Below, in pieces: positions 53,898-62,515 of a stretch of DNA of 64,000 nt; the stretch's first letter is position 1; each line of letters starts with the position of its first letter. The DNA is taken from contig JAFGTR010000027.1 in NCBI GenBank assembly GCA_016934055.1, positions 1 through 64,000 on the forward strand, read 5' to 3'. Below the pieces are notes generated by a model. The model searched no databases, had not been told where the DNA came from, and saw only the letters and a list, made by a program, of their open reading frames with translations. The position numbers and the translations under genes are program-made. The stretch comes from Bacteroidales bacterium. GTDB taxonomy: Bacteria; Bacteroidota; Bacteroidia; Bacteroidales; UBA10428.

Positions 53898-54083
53898 TTA
53901 TTCACCTACAAGTGTATCAACAACTTCTTCAACAGCTTCAATAATTGTGTCAGCTGCGGGAACTACTTCTTCAATTGGTTCTGCTTCAGGTTCAGTAGTC
54001 TCGGGTGCTTTTTGTTTGCAAGCACTAAGAGCAATAACTCCAAACATTGTTAAAGCAACAAAATACAAAGCTACTTTCTTCAT
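53898..54083 (-). CDS. Small acidic lipoprotein
   Basis: A 61-residue protein with a classic lipoprotein signal: MKK, a hydrophobic stretch and the lipobox 'LSAC' (C22). The mature part of 40 residues is very acidic, with Glu/Pro repeats ('ETTEPEAEPIEEVV'), and probably unstructured. It has its own clear promoter and terminator, so it is probably well expressed. Function unknown; abundant short acidic lipoproteins are common in Bacteroidota. Confidence 0.85.
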   Translation of the reverse strand: MKKVALYFVALTMFGVIALSACKQKAPETTEPEAEPIEEVVPAADTIIEAVEEVVDTLVGE

Positions 54084-54132
54084 TTTTATAAATTTTTTTT
54101 GAAATGGTTAAAACTGTTTGACTTTCAATTCA

Positions 54133-54162
54133 CAAAAATAGCAAATAAATTGACTCTGCAAA
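54133..54162 (-). promoter_or_regulatory. Promoter of the small lipoprotein gene
   Basis: On the minus strand TTTG (54162-54159), an 18-base spacer and TATTTTTG (54140-54133) match the Bacteroidetes -33/-7 consensus exactly. The leader would be about 43 bases. The rest of the gap up to 54442 is AT-rich with no gene that I can see. Confidence 0.75.
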
Positions 54163-54442
54163 TCATTTAGTTAATAAATTATTAATTTCATTGAATTCCT
54201 GTAAGACTTCAGAAGAAATAATGAAAAAAATGAATCGTGTAATATGCTGATTTATTGAATGATACACAAATTGATTTCAGCTAAAAGAATTTTTTAAGAA
54301 AATACGAATAAGTTCTTCACCGTTCACTGTATACCGGTCACTCTTACCAACTTCTAACTCATAATTCCGTCAGGTTTTTTAAAAAGCAAATGCTTTCCTC
54401 TAAGTGATTCACTATTTTTACGCACTCATATTTCAAATTAAA

Positions 54443-56500
54443 ATGATGGGTCATATAAAACAGACAATAAATGTTCATTTCAAAAGATGGAGCCGGAAGC
54501 ATTATGCAGTGCTAAAAAGTCTTTTTGCCATTATTAAAATCTGTTTCCTCTGTGTCATTTATACCATTATAGGGAGCGGATTTATGCCGTTATTTGCCCA
54601 GAATGACAGCCTGAGTATGCCATCATCATACAATATTGAAGAAATTAAAATCACCGGTCAGATAAATCCGGTTATATTTCCTGCAAAGTCAAGAATGGTC
54701 AACTTAATCCGACATGAAGAGATTACCTCAGCTCCGGTACAATCATTGCATGATTTATTGGAAAATGTTGCCAACATAGATATTACCCAGCGCGGATCAA
54801 ATGGCGTACAAGCAGATGTGACAATGCGTGGCGGATCTTTTGACCATGTTATGATCTTATTAAATGGTATTTTGATCTCTGATCCCCAAACAGGCCATTT
54901 CAGTCTTGATATACCTCTTGACATAGAAGCAGTACAACGCATTGAAATTATGAACGGTACAGCTGCCAGGATATATGGAGCCGGAGCCTTTTCAGGGGCT
55001 GTCAACATTGTGGCCAAACCCGTTAAAGATCAATACTGCAAGGCTTCGTTAACAGCCGGAGAATATGGATACAAAAAGATTGGTCTCACAGCATCCCTGG
55101 GAAACGGTAATGTAAAAAATCTTGTTAATATCGGACATACAAAATCAAATGGGTACACACATAACACCGATTTCCTGGTACAAAATGTCTATTATTCGGG
55201 GCATTATAATAAAGGTGATAATTCATTGGACATTCAGGCAGGATATCAACAAAAAGCATTTGGCGCCAATGGCTTTTATTCGCCCCGTTATCCCGATCAA
55301 TATGAAGAAAACAATTCTTCCCTTGTGAGCCTGAACTATCAGACCGGGACAAAGATTAAAATAAAATCATCGGCATACTGGAAAAGAAAACAGGATCATT
55401 ATATATTGCAGAGAAATAATCCGGGCTTATATCAGAATTATCATCGCAACAATATTTTTGGCTCAAACCTCACAGGTGAAATTAAGACCGGAAAAATAAT
55501 TTCATCGGCTGGTATTGAACTGCGTTCAGAAAACATCATCAGCACCAGTCTGGGTTTGGAGAGTCTTCATCCAGTAAAAGTCAAACAAGAAGACAGCCTT
55601 TATTATTCAAAGCATTACAACCGGTCAGTTTTTTCGTTTTTCCAGGAACATCAGTTTCAATCAGGAAGATTATCACTAACAACAGGTTACATGCTGAACT
55701 GGCATTCTGATTTTTCATCAAAACCAGCATTCTTTCCGGGGATTGATATCAGTTTTACTTTTACGAAAACTTTAACGGGCTTTTTAAGCATAAACCGCAC
55801 TTTTCACTTTCCCACATTCACTGATATGTTTTACACCGACCCTTCCCATCAGGGAAATAAAACATTGGACCCCGACAGAATGATATCAGCTGAAGTTGGT
55901 TTGCACGCTGATTTTTCAGTATTCAGAGGATCAATAGCGCTTTATAAATCGTCAGGTAAAAGTATAATCGATTGGTTATGGTTATATGAATCAGGCAAAT
56001 ACAGCCCGGTGAATATCGACCACTTTTCCGCAGCAGGGATCGAAATACTGACCAAACTGCCATGTGAAAAAGTATTCAGCAGGTACTCCCCTTTATATGA
56101 TATTACCATCGGCTATAATTATCTTGATGTAGACAAATCATTACCAGATTCCATATCAAAATATTACCATCTTAAACATAAGGTAACATTATCGGTCAGA
56201 AATAAGATATTTCGCAACATCAATTCCACATGGTATTTTTGTTACCAGGACAGAATGGGATCATACATCCGGTATAATACCCCGGAAGACATTTTTTTTT
56301 CTGAACCATTCAAACCTGTTTTTCTGGTTGACGGCCAACTAGCATGGGACACAAAACGGGTTACATTTTATATTGAAGCATCCAATCTTCTTAACACCAA
56401 ATATGTTGATGCAGGCTCAGTTATTCAGCCAGGGCGCTGGATAAAGGCTGGTATCAAGGCCAATATGTATTTTAGCCGGAATAAATGTATATTTGAATAA
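54443..56500 (+). CDS. TonB-dependent outer membrane receptor
   Basis: From the ATG at 54443 the product has 685 residues; a GTG at 54404 would add 13. After a long N-terminal leader and hydrophobic signal ('LCVIYTIIGSGFMPLFAQN'), the plug domain follows ('APVQSLHDLLENVANIDITQRG', 'QADVTMRGGSFDHVMILLNG', 'GAGAFSGAVNIVAKP'), then the 22-strand barrel, ending with aromatic-rich strands. It resembles BtuB-like receptors of modest size and has no SusD partner or carboxypeptidase-like N-terminal domain. The substrate (cobalamin, iron complex or other) cannot be told. The ECF sigma gene follows 73 bases on. Confidence 0.88.
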   Translation: MMGHIKQTINVHFKRWSRKHYAVLKSLFAIIKICFLCVIYTIIGSGFMPLFAQNDSLSMPSSYNIEEIKITGQINPVIFPAKSRMVNLIRHEEITSAPVQSLHDLLENVANIDITQRGSNGVQADVTMRGGSFDHVMILLNGILISDPQTGHFSLDIPLDIEAVQRIEIMNGTAARIYGAGAFSGAVNIVAKPVKDQYCKASLTAGEYGYKKIGLTASLGNGNVKNLVNIGHTKSNGYTHNTDFLVQNVYYSGHYNKGDNSLDIQAGYQQKAFGANGFYSPRYPDQYEENNSSLVSLNYQTGTKIKIKSSAYWKRKQDHYILQRNNPGLYQNYHRNNIFGSNLTGEIKTGKIISSAGIELRSENIISTSLGLESLHPVKVKQEDSLYYSKHYNRSVFSFFQEHQFQSGRLSLTTGYMLNWHSDFSSKPAFFPGIDISFTFTKTLTGFLSINRTFHFPTFTDMFYTDPSHQGNKTLDPDRMISAEVGLHADFSVFRGSIALYKSSGKSIIDWLWLYESGKYSPVNIDHFSAAGIEILTKLPCEKVFSRYSPLYDITIGYNYLDVDKSLPDSISKYYHLKHKVTLSVRNKIFRNINSTWYFCYQDRMGSYIRYNTPEDIFFSEPFKPVFLVDGQLAWDTKRVTFYIEASNLLNTKYVDAGSVIQPGRWIKAGIKANMYFSRNKCIFE

Positions 56501-56573
56501 CATAACCTTAATTGATTTTTTCCTTTGCATCATGCAGCAATCCTCTATATTTTTCGTCAATAATATTGAATGA

Positions 56574-57143
56574 ATGGCTGAAAAGAATGGTTCGGGCCAA
56601 CCCGTGGAATTGATAAATAAATGCAGAAAAGGTGATCGCAAGGCGCAATTTGAGTTATACAGACTTTATTATAAGGCCATGTATAATACAAGCTTGCGGA
56701 TTGTTGCTCATCCTGCAGAAGCTGAAGATATTATGCAAGAAGCATTTTTATCAGCATTCGCAAAAATTAACACCTATAAAGGGGATGTAAGTTTCGGTGC
56801 ATGGCTGAAAAAGATTGTTATTAATAAATCAATAGATGCCCTGAGGCAAAGAAAAATGAGGTTTGACGAACTATCTGAGACCAAATCTATTGAAATTCAG
56901 GAAGAGTCTATTGGATTTCCGGATGATGACAATCAATCGCCTGAATTAATGATTAAAAGAATTAAAAATGCCATTCAGGAACTTCCCCACGGTTATCAGG
57001 TGGTCATTACACTGGCATTGATAGAAGGTTATGATCATGAAGAAATAGCAAAGATTCTTGCCATTAATGAATCGACTTCAAGATCACAGCTGACACGAGC
57101 CAGAAAAAAACTGATCGAAATCATCAAAAGCAAGCAAAAGTGA
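56574..57143 (+). CDS. ECF-type RNA polymerase sigma factor
   Basis: A 189-residue sigma-70 family factor with regions 2 ('NTSLRIVAHPAEAEDIMQEAFLSAF') and 4 ('LPHGYQVVITLALIEGYDHEEIAKIL' followed by 'STSRSQLTRARKKLIE'). Such factors answer envelope signals and are held by a membrane partner. The next gene overlaps by four bases (ATGA-type overlap) and encodes a one-TM protein that could be that partner. Confidence 0.92.
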   Translation: MAEKNGSGQPVELINKCRKGDRKAQFELYRLYYKAMYNTSLRIVAHPAEAEDIMQEAFLSAFAKINTYKGDVSFGAWLKKIVINKSIDALRQRKMRFDELSETKSIEIQEESIGFPDDDNQSPELMIKRIKNAIQELPHGYQVVITLALIEGYDHEEIAKILAINESTSRSQLTRARKKLIEIIKSKQK

Positions 57144-57667
57144 AATCACTGGATGATTTTTTCGGGAATAACAGGGCGCTTTTCGATAATGAAGAACCTC
57201 CTGCAGAACATTTCGAACGGTTTTATCAAAAACTTGAAAGATCAACTTATTTTGATAAAACACAGGTTATGTCTGTGATCTTTAAGATAGCAGCTGTTCT
57301 TGTTTTCGCATTATTTCTTTCGGTTGCTTTGTACTTAAATCTGAAAAAGAAGTCATTGGTTTTTCAGAATGATGATTGTCCTAACAAAGAGCTTTGCGAA
57401 GCTGAAATCTTTTACACAAAGAAAGCTGAAAACTATTATCATTTAATAGAGCAAATGCCTTTTTCGCATGATCCCAAAACACATAAAGAAATTCTGAAAG
57501 AGCTTAGAGAGATGGATGACCAGGTTGCCTTAATGAAAAAAGACCTGAAACAAAATCCTTATGATGAAAGGATCGTACATTCCATAATCAATTATTACCA
57601 GGAAAAAATCGCACTTATGGATATGATTATTGTAAGAACAAAAATCTCAAAAAATTCAATGCTTTAA
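57140..57667 (+). CDS. Single-pass membrane protein, candidate anti-sigma factor
   Basis: A 175-residue protein with a cytoplasmic N-terminus of about 50 residues, one membrane segment near 51-69 ('FKIAAVLVFALFLSVALYL') and an extracytoplasmic helical part. There is no zinc-binding HxxxC motif of the ZAS type. Its overlap with the ECF sigma gene and its topology suggest an anti-sigma or sigma-linked sensor role, which is inference. Confidence 0.75.
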   Translation: MKSLDDFFGNNRALFDNEEPPAEHFERFYQKLERSTYFDKTQVMSVIFKIAAVLVFALFLSVALYLNLKKKSLVFQNDDCPNKELCEAEIFYTKKAENYYHLIEQMPFSHDPKTHKEILKELREMDDQVALMKKDLKQNPYDERIVHSIINYYQEKIALMDMIIVRTKISKNSML

Positions 57668-57678
57668 TACTCATTATC

Positions 57679-58764
57679 ATGAATACAAATTTATACATCA
57701 GACCGGTAAGCATAGCTTTATTGCTTTTAATACCTGTCATTTCAACAGGTATGCAGGTTGAACATGTGAAAGAATTCAAAAAGGAATTCCCGGTTGACAA
57801 GGATACAAGACTTGAGATAACAAACAAATATGGAAATGTTGATATAAAGGACTGGAACAATCAATCAATTGCCATTGACGTTAAAATAATCGTCCGCTCC
57901 GGCAATAAAGAAAAAGCTGACAAGGTCTTTGATTACATCATGATCAATATGGAACAGGAAGGAAACCTTGTACGGGCAACCACCGAATTCAGGGACAATC
58001 TTTCAAATGTTCTCAGGAATGTTAACAATGAAGAAAAAGGTCTTGAGATCAATTATTCAGTCTATATGCCTAAAAACGTGCCACTGAATCTTTCCAACAA
58101 ATATGGTAACGTATTTATCAATGAACTGACATCTACTTCGAATATAGAGGTTAAATACGGAAAACTGACCGCCAATAAAATCCTTCACGATTCTCAGCAA
58201 CCTCTGACCCAAATAACGCTTGGATATTCCAACGCAACCATACAGGAATGCAAATGGATAAAAGTTGACATCAAATATTCAAAATTGCAGATCAGCCAAA
58301 GCCAGGCCATTATATTCATGAGTAAATATTCAAAAATCTATCTTGATGAAGGAAGTTCTCTTGTCAGCGAATCAAAATACGATACTTATGAATTAGGTCA
58401 TCTGAATAATCTTGTGGCCACTGCCGGATATACACATTATACTCTTAAGGAACTGAAGAATAAGCTGCAGATTGATTCAAAATATACTGATGTTACAATT
58501 GAAAATGTGCCGGAGGGTTTTGAACTGATAAAAATTGCGAACAGTTATGGTTCATACAAAATCGGAATATCACCTGATGCTTCATATCATATTGAGGGCT
58601 ATGCCAAATACTGTAAAATAGTATATCCCGAAGATAATTCACGTGTCAGCCGATTTAATGAAAATACGGAGATGAAAGTGAATGGATTGGTCGGAACAGA
58701 TGAAAACACCAAGTCCTCAATAATAGTAAATTCCAGTTATGGTAATATTAAGCTGGTGAGATAA
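57679..58764 (+). CDS. Exported DUF4097-like beta-helix protein
   Basis: A 361-residue protein with signal peptide ('LLIPVISTGMQ') and repeated 'NKYGNV' or 'SYGN' turns ('LEITNKYGNVDIKDW', 'LSNKYGNVFINE', 'SSYGNIKLVR'), typical of DUF4097/adhesin-like parallel beta-helix proteins often found in ECF sigma operons. It starts 11 bases after the presumed anti-sigma gene. A stress-sensing or envelope role is likely from context only. Confidence 0.8.
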   Translation: MNTNLYIRPVSIALLLLIPVISTGMQVEHVKEFKKEFPVDKDTRLEITNKYGNVDIKDWNNQSIAIDVKIIVRSGNKEKADKVFDYIMINMEQEGNLVRATTEFRDNLSNVLRNVNNEEKGLEINYSVYMPKNVPLNLSNKYGNVFINELTSTSNIEVKYGKLTANKILHDSQQPLTQITLGYSNATIQECKWIKVDIKYSKLQISQSQAIIFMSKYSKIYLDEGSSLVSESKYDTYELGHLNNLVATAGYTHYTLKELKNKLQIDSKYTDVTIENVPEGFELIKIANSYGSYKIGISPDASYHIEGYAKYCKIVYPEDNSRVSRFNENTEMKVNGLVGTDENTKSSIIVNSSYGNIKLVR

Positions 58765-58860
58765 GCAGGAAGGGTGTTCAGTGTTCGGTGCATTAAGGCA
58801 CAAGCAGACGCCAGTATAATGGTCTTGCAGTCGTTTGGTCATGTGGTCGTTTTGTCATAC

Positions 58861-58912
58861 AGTCTTTGATCTTTGTTCTTTAATCTTTGTTCTTGGTTCT
58901 TGATTCTTGATC
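58861..58912. repeat. Degenerate heptamer tract (TTTGTTC/TTTGATC type)
   Basis: Successive units GTCTTTG, ATCTTTG, TTCTTTA, ATCTTTG, TTCTTGG, TTCTTGA and TTCTTGA run between the convergent DUF4097 and DUF3267 genes. The 30 bases before hold a related, looser pattern of TGGTC and GTCGTTT. A shorter tract with the same wording lies at 9562. Confidence 0.6.
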
Positions 58913-58916
58913 CCAG

Positions 58917-59504
58917 TCACTCCTCAATAATATAACATCCGAGCCTTGATTCATGGTCAAGCACAAGGCTTTCTCTCGGTTGTTTGCGTAACAGCCATAC
59001 AATTAAAAAATCACCTCCTGCTGCCAATGAAAATAAGATACCAAAGAGCAGGATAAGAACCTGACCTGTTATCACTCCCACGATAGCCGGAATGAATCCA
59101 AGCACTATGGCCGGCATTAAAGCCCCGACAATATAATGGCGCACTTTGAGCGGTTCTTTGCAATGGCAATAAGGGGTAAAAAACTTCCACATGATCCCAA
59201 ACCGGATAGATTTAAGACCGTTTTTGCAGAAAAATAAAAAAGTTATACCATGTATCAGTTCGTGCAGAATGATCCCTGCAAAAATGGACAGCAATACGAC
59301 CAGGGTGCGGAATTTAAAAAGAGACAGGTTATTGTTGAGTAAATCCAATAATGTTTCGGCATTTTGACCTTTCAGATGTATCAGGTAAAAAGGCAGACCA
59401 AAAAGAATGAATACAGGTATCACAAAAACCAACGCATAGACATTGGCCTCTCCTGCATCCATTGTCAGTTCGCGAATTTTTCGCTTTTCACCGGTATCTG
59501 TCAT
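58917..59504 (-). CDS. DUF3267-family membrane protein with HExxH motif
   Basis: A 195-residue protein with four hydrophobic segments and a metallopeptidase-like 'ILHELIHGITF' (HELIH) at about 80-92. DUF3267 proteins resemble membrane-embedded zinc proteases. 'HYIVGALMPAIVLGFIPAI' and 'AAGGDFLIVWLLRK' fit the family. Its substrate is unknown. The gene lies 18 bases after the T9SS cargo gene on the same strand. Confidence 0.85.
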   Translation of the reverse strand: MTDTGEKRKIRELTMDAGEANVYALVFVIPVFILFGLPFYLIHLKGQNAETLLDLLNNNLSLFKFRTLVVLLSIFAGIILHELIHGITFLFFCKNGLKSIRFGIMWKFFTPYCHCKEPLKVRHYIVGALMPAIVLGFIPAIVGVITGQVLILLFGILFSLAAGGDFLIVWLLRKQPRESLVLDHESRLGCYIIEE

Positions 59505-59522
59505 TTATAAACAATGCTGTAT

Positions 59523-61067
59523 TTACCTTACACAGATCTTTTCCCGAAAAATCATACCATCCTGACGTATGGTAATCAGATACATTCCATAGGCCAGGTT
59601 TGAAGTATTGACTGAAAAATGACCTTTTTTGTTGTTTAAAAAATATTTTCCAGCCAGTTTGCCATCCGGTAATGCATGAATGTCGATGGTAAATTCTTCT
59701 GCAACACATTCTGATATTTTGAAAAACAATGGATTCCCCTTTTTTACAACTGTGGGATATATCGCACATGAAGAGTTAAACATCTGTTGTGGAGCAGCAC
59801 TAATATCGCTCATTAATAAAGAATCAAGCACACCTATTAAATGGTCTTCCGTGTCATAGGCCAGCAATTCAATTTTTTCCGTGCCTGCGGGAACAGATAT
59901 TGCCTTCGACAAGGTGAATTTTTCAGCAGCTGTTACGTTAACAGGTTCATCTGTATTAATTTCTTGATCTGCAGCATCATAAAATGTCGTGCGCAAAGAT
60001 CCGCTGTTAAAAATTCCATATTCACCCTCCAGCGTCATTGTATTCAGGTTATATGAAAGTCTGTTTCTTACGGCTCCACAGTGGTTAGCCTTGCGAATAG
60101 CGCCTCTGGTGTTTGCAGCATACCAGTTTTCAGTATAGACTATTGAATCACCCTGAGCTATATCTGTCAATGGTCCCAGCACTTCAATTTCAACATAGTT
60201 GCCTCCGACATAAATCTGAAAATTAGAGTTCTGATCGGGATATTGCGCGGAAACAGGATCAATGTCAAAGATTTTTGCATAGGTCTGTTCATCAGATTCA
60301 TCAACAAAACAAGCCCACCCTTCTTTCAGCAAAGTTCCGATTTTCCATCCGCTACCTGCATAATTAAACCTCCTGACATTATCTTCAACCTCTGCTGTCG
60401 GTATTTTACTGCCCATCAGGACTTTTATATCAGATTCACCGGAGGGGAAATAAGTACTGATGTTCTCATAATCATGTGTGCCATTATGATCGACAACAGC
60501 CTGTGTAACTTCCCATACACTCCATTCAATTCTCGAATTGCTGATATTTTTCAATATTTGTTCTACCCTGACCCTGGTGCTGTTACTGTATATCTTAAAC
60601 CTTCTGGCCTGCTGCAATCCGGGAGTTCTGTATGACTCCACCGGACTTTTCAGGTAAATAATCACTGAATCAGCTGAAGCATGTTCAACAGACCACTCAT
60701 AACTTCCCCAATCGAGATAGGGTGGCGGCGGCCAGTTCCATACAGACTGAGGGGCGGGCCAGGCTTTGTATCCACCGTAGCCCCAGGATGTCCAGGGGCC
60801 GGTCTGATTAGTGGTAATATCATATGAACGATTAATTTGAGATGAGTTTACAGCCATAAAAGTATCATTTTCAAATCCATAATGAAGCACCCGGCCTCCG
60901 ATTTCAGGCAGAATTAAAAGCTGAACAAAATCGTTGTCAACAAAAAGGGCCTGCCATCCCCATCCATTGTAATTGCCAACAGTATCAAGCTTAACACTGT
61001 GTTCCTGACAATAACTGAAAGTAATTGACACTATGCTTGTCAACAATAAAAAGAATCTCTTAACCAT
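59523..61067 (-). CDS. Secreted DUF4380-like protein with type IX secretion C-terminal signal
   Basis: A 514-residue protein from the ATG at 61067 (another in-frame ATG lies four codons upstream). After a signal peptide ('SITFSYCQ'), the main part of about 300 residues has 'FVQLLILPEIGGRVLHYGFE', the pattern of DUF4380, a galactose-mutarotase-like fold. The last 80 residues are a Por-type sorting domain ending 'LAYGMYLITIRQDGMIFREK', for export by the type IX system and attachment to the surface. A carbohydrate-related role is suggested by the fold. It supports the Bacteroidota assignment. Confidence 0.82.
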   Translation of the reverse strand: MVKRFFLLLTSIVSITFSYCQEHSVKLDTVGNYNGWGWQALFVDNDFVQLLILPEIGGRVLHYGFENDTFMAVNSSQINRSYDITTNQTGPWTSWGYGGYKAWPAPQSVWNWPPPPYLDWGSYEWSVEHASADSVIIYLKSPVESYRTPGLQQARRFKIYSNSTRVRVEQILKNISNSRIEWSVWEVTQAVVDHNGTHDYENISTYFPSGESDIKVLMGSKIPTAEVEDNVRRFNYAGSGWKIGTLLKEGWACFVDESDEQTYAKIFDIDPVSAQYPDQNSNFQIYVGGNYVEIEVLGPLTDIAQGDSIVYTENWYAANTRGAIRKANHCGAVRNRLSYNLNTMTLEGEYGIFNSGSLRTTFYDAADQEINTDEPVNVTAAEKFTLSKAISVPAGTEKIELLAYDTEDHLIGVLDSLLMSDISAAPQQMFNSSCAIYPTVVKKGNPLFFKISECVAEEFTIDIHALPDGKLAGKYFLNNKKGHFSVNTSNLAYGMYLITIRQDGMIFREKICVR

Positions 61068-61191
61068 AATAAAACTCATTAATAAAAAATAAATCAGATT
61101 ACAAATATAGCATTATTGAGAAACCTTACACAGAACAAATTCTTATAATATCTGTTAATATATTTGTTCGTATCTTTAAACAAAAAACAGG

Positions 61192-62484
61192 ATGGCATCA
61201 TTTAATATTATTATGCCCAGGATGGGTGAGAGTGTTCAGGAAGCTACCATTACGCGATGGCTTAAACAAGCAGGTGAACCCATTGAAGAAGATGATGTGT
61301 TGCTGGAAATCGCAACAGATAAGGTCGATTCTGAAATTCCTTCCCCTGTGGCCGGCAAAATTACCAGAGTGCTGTTTCCCGAAGGAGCTAAAGTGCCTGT
61401 AGGAGAAATCATTGCGATCATCAACCTTGAAGGGGAATCCCAGGATACAGCTGATGAGCCTGCTCCGATGGATAAGGCTGTATCACAGACATCTGAAACG
61501 CCAAAAGAAGACAACATTCAGCAGTCAACGGAAGAGCCATCCAGGTTCCGCGGTTCAGGCAGGTTTTATTCACCCCTTGTACAAAGTATAGCCCGAAAAG
61601 AAGATATCACAATAAACGAACTTGATGCCATTGAAGGCAGTGGAAAAGACGGCAGGGTGCGAAAACAAGATGTTTTATCCTATCTTGAAGTCAGAAAGAA
61701 AACAGCTGGTGCACCAAAAGAAAGAAAGATCTCCGAAAAAGCTGATATAACTGAAGGAGCCGTTTCCCTTATGCCGGGTGACGAGGTCGTTGTTATGGAC
61801 CGTATCAGGAAAATGATAGCAGATCACATGGTATTCTCAAAGCAGGTATCTCCTCATGTGGCAAATTTTGTGGAAGCCGACGTTACCAACATGGTTTTAT
61901 GGCGTAACAAGGTAAAGGATGACGTCCAGAAACGTGAAAAACAAAAGCTGACCTTCATGCCAATGTTTATTGAAGCTGTCGCCAAAGCATTGAAAGAATA
62001 CCCTGGTATTAACGCATCCGTTGACGGTGATAAGATAATACTCCGGAAGCAGATAAATATTGGCATTGCAGTAGCTCTGCCTTCCGGCAACCTTATTGTA
62101 CCGGTGATCCGCAATGCAGATCAGAAAAGCCTGCTGGGTCTTACAATAGAAATGAACCGTCTGGCTCTCGATGCACGTTCCAACAAACTGAAACCCGACG
62201 ATATTCAGGGTGGAACTTTTACCATATCAAATTTCGGAACCTTCCGGAATCTCACAGGTACCCCCATAATAAATCAACCCGAGGTTGCCATACTGGCTAC
62301 CGGCAGCATTGAAAAAAAGCCTGCCGTACTTGAAACAACGGCAGGGGATGTCATTGCCATACGACACAAAATGATACTTTCACTTTCCTATGACCATCGC
62401 GTGGTTGACGGAGCATTAGGAGGAGCATTTCTCCGGCGCATTGCAGATCTTCTGGAAGAATTCGACGGCAACCGTACCTTATAA
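61192..62484 (+). CDS. 2-oxoacid dehydrogenase E2 (dihydrolipoyl acyltransferase)
   Basis: A 430-residue E2 core protein. The lipoyl domain has Lys44 in 'IATDKVDSEIP', the peripheral-subunit-binding domain lies at about 124-162 ('SPLVQSIARKEDI'), and the catalytic acyltransferase domain ends with the active His in 'SYDHRVVDGALGGAF'. The 'MPRMGESVQEATITRWLK' start is of the branched-chain or 2-oxoglutarate type, so the substrate is uncertain. The fused E1 gene starts 31 bases later, so they form one complex. Confidence 0.92.
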   Translation: MASFNIIMPRMGESVQEATITRWLKQAGEPIEEDDVLLEIATDKVDSEIPSPVAGKITRVLFPEGAKVPVGEIIAIINLEGESQDTADEPAPMDKAVSQTSETPKEDNIQQSTEEPSRFRGSGRFYSPLVQSIARKEDITINELDAIEGSGKDGRVRKQDVLSYLEVRKKTAGAPKERKISEKADITEGAVSLMPGDEVVVMDRIRKMIADHMVFSKQVSPHVANFVEADVTNMVLWRNKVKDDVQKREKQKLTFMPMFIEAVAKALKEYPGINASVDGDKIILRKQINIGIAVALPSGNLIVPVIRNADQKSLLGLTIEMNRLALDARSNKLKPDDIQGGTFTISNFGTFRNLTGTPIINQPEVAILATGSIEKKPAVLETTAGDVIAIRHKMILSLSYDHRVVDGALGGAFLRRIADLLEEFDGNRTL

Positions 62485-62515
62485 AAACACGATGTATCAC
62501 TAAATGTAATTAAAA

